Source of the DNA: JAWXUD01 sp044432945
Lineage (GTDB): Bacteria > Cyanobacteriota > Vampirovibrionia > Gastranaerophilales > Gastranaerophilaceae
Reading direction: 5' to 3'
Assembly (NCBI GenBank): GCA_044432945.1
Contig: JAWXUD010000025.1
Span: forward strand, 1-23,668
Length of the DNA stretch: 23,668 bases
Made by a program: the position numbers and the translations under genes. The notes beneath the pieces were generated by a model, which worked only from the letters and a program-made list of their open reading frames with translations, had not been told where the DNA came from and searched no databases. Below, piece by piece: positions 23,192 through 23,668 of this stretch; positions within the stretch are counted from its first letter, which is position 1, and the number at the start of each line of letters is the position of its first letter.

Positions 23192-23668
23192 ATGGTAAAA
23201 GAAACGAACAAAAGTAGCGTCATTCCGAATTTATTTCGGAATAGCATAGTCGAAAAATTTAACGGTGATGAGATGCTGAAACCATCTTGGATTATTCGGG
23301 TTCTCGTGGGAGTAACGTCCCACTCGAACAAACGGGTTCGCTTCTCTCACCCTACCGAAAATCCGCAAGTTCAGCATGACGAGAACCCTTTATTAAATCG
23401 AGTTCAAGGTGGCAATCGCATTCCCCTGCACTCGAATGCAAACGAGCAGGGGCAGAAAGCGAAACCGTCTGCTCGAGCGGGAGTAATTCCCCTCCGCTGG
23501 AGGGGTGGCAACGAAGTTGACGGGGTGGTTTCAATTGCGAAACGTTCTGCGTTTACATTGGCTGAGGTCTTGATAACCCTTGGTATCATCGGCGTTGTGG
23601 CGGCGATGACGATGCCGAGTTTGATAAGTAATATGCAATCAGAGGCACTTGAGCGAAAACAAGAATTA
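23192..23668 (+). CDS. Type IV pilin-like (prepilin) protein with a long repeat-derived leader, partial at the window end
   Basis: The frame is open for all 159 codons to the window edge. Residues 121-138 read FTLAEVLITLGIIGVVAA, a type IV prepilin/pseudopilin N-terminus with Glu at +5 and a hydrophobic helix, followed by MTMPSLISNMQ. Such proteins are cut by prepilin peptidase and assembled in the envelope. The residue before the cut is Ala120, where Gly is usual. The leader is about 120 residues instead of 6-30; most of it (from about residue 9) is encoded by palindromic repeats and has low-complexity Arg/Ser/Asn/Gly composition. AAAGGGGA (23178-23185) supports ATG 23192. An in-frame ATG at 23150 and a GTG nearer the mature part (nine codons before F121) are alternatives. 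It is divergent from the Xre gene. Confidence 0.75.
   Translation, partial: MVKETNKSSVIPNLFRNSIVEKFNGDEMLKPSWIIRVLVGVTSHSNKRVRFSHPTENPQVQHDENPLLNRVQGGNRIPLHSNANEQGQKAKPSARAGVIPLRWRGGNEVDGVVSIAKRSAFTLAEVLITLGIIGVVAAMTMPSLISNMQSEALERKQEL
23218..23381 (+). repeat. Composite palindromic repeat inside the prepilin leader
   Basis: The ends CGTCAT (23218-23223) and ATGACG (23376-23381) are inverted. Inside are a hairpin ATTCCGAA/TTCGGAAT (23222-23229, 23235-23242) and a second pair ATGCTGAA/TTCAGCAT (23273-23280, 23370-23377). Elements with CATTCCG...CGGAAT and CTGAA...TTCAG arms are a known kind of dispersed bacterial palindrome. Here the loop of the second hairpin holds a further insert (next entry). 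Confidence 0.7.
23289..23364 (+). repeat. Second palindromic element nested in the loop of the first
   Basis: GGATTATTCGG (23289-23299) pairs, with one unpaired base, with CCGAAAATCC (23355-23364). Within it GTTC..GTGGGA (23300-23311) pairs with TCCCAC..GAAC (23318-23329) over a GTAACG loop. Removing roughly 23283-23366 would restore a short, normal hairpin loop in the outer element. Confidence 0.6.
23423..23505 (+). repeat. Two G+C-rich hairpins in the rest of the prepilin leader
   Basis: CCCCTG..CTCG (23423-23434) pairs with CGAG/CAGGGG (23443-23452) with a two-base bulge. CCCCTCC (23489-23495) pairs perfectly with GGAGGGG (23499-23505) over a GCT loop. The tail GGTGGCAACG...GACGGGGTGG resembles repeat ends seen in other genomes. 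Both lie in the open frame. Confidence 0.65.

Noticed and set aside
23192..23530. CRISPR array or regular tandem repeats in the prepilin leader
   Set aside because: The units differ in sequence and length and are inverted, not direct, repeats with spacers.
23352..23589. Two minus-strand open frames of about 60 codons in the repeat region
   Set aside because: They come from G+C-rich palindromes that lack stops in several frames and have no ribosome site; the plus frame leads into a real prepilin.

Overview
The window is AT-rich (about one third G+C by eye), densely coded, and reads as an ordinary bacterial chromosome segment rather than a phage or plasmid. Three things suggest a gut lineage of the non-photosynthetic Cyanobacteriota (Vampirovibrionia/Melainabacteria, order Gastranaerophilales): the prepilin signature FTLAEVLITLGIIGVV at the right edge, the efp-accB gene pair also found in cyanobacteria, and a prenyl synthase whose aspartate-rich motif looks like cyanobacterial CrtE. 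This placement is inference from remembered family features, not from a database search.

Left part (1-7.1 kb). The 5' end of a minus-strand MnmC2-like tRNA methyltransferase gene appears frameshifted at the window edge. Then come homoserine kinase (thrB), a lineage-type coiled-coil protein, an AI-2E-family permease overlapping a TIGR03960-type radical SAM gene, a histidine-phosphatase-fold protein that has lost most catalytic residues, an unrecognised membrane-anchored protein, and rpsL-rpsG closed by a strong terminator with no fusA or tuf behind them.

Middle part (7.1-16.5 kb), mostly minus strand. A small glutaredoxin, an AMIN-like membrane protein, an M49 (dipeptidyl peptidase III type) metallopeptidase, rlmH, a 47-codon plus-strand gene whose stop overlaps the uvrA stop, uvrA, tRNA-Leu(GAG), proS and a TPR protein.

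Right part (16.5-23.7 kb). A secreted protein with a VirB10/TrbI-like domain, a hypothetical protein with clustered His/Asp, a translationally coupled rsgA-ispA pair (minus), efp-accB, then a terminator and accC (plus), rpsU (minus), a small Xre-type regulator with candidate operator repeats upstream, and the start of a type IV pilin-like gene. That last gene runs off the window. Its predicted leader of about 120 codons is G+C-richer than the surroundings and is built almost wholly of hairpin-forming, partly nested palindromic repeats kept in one open frame. This is the most unusual feature here.

Most genes are housekeeping (translation, tRNA modification, fatty-acid initiation, isoprenoids, DNA repair). 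I found no CRISPR array, transposase, integrase or recognisable defence system. The less described content is a set of small lineage-type proteins and the repeat-derived prepilin leader.
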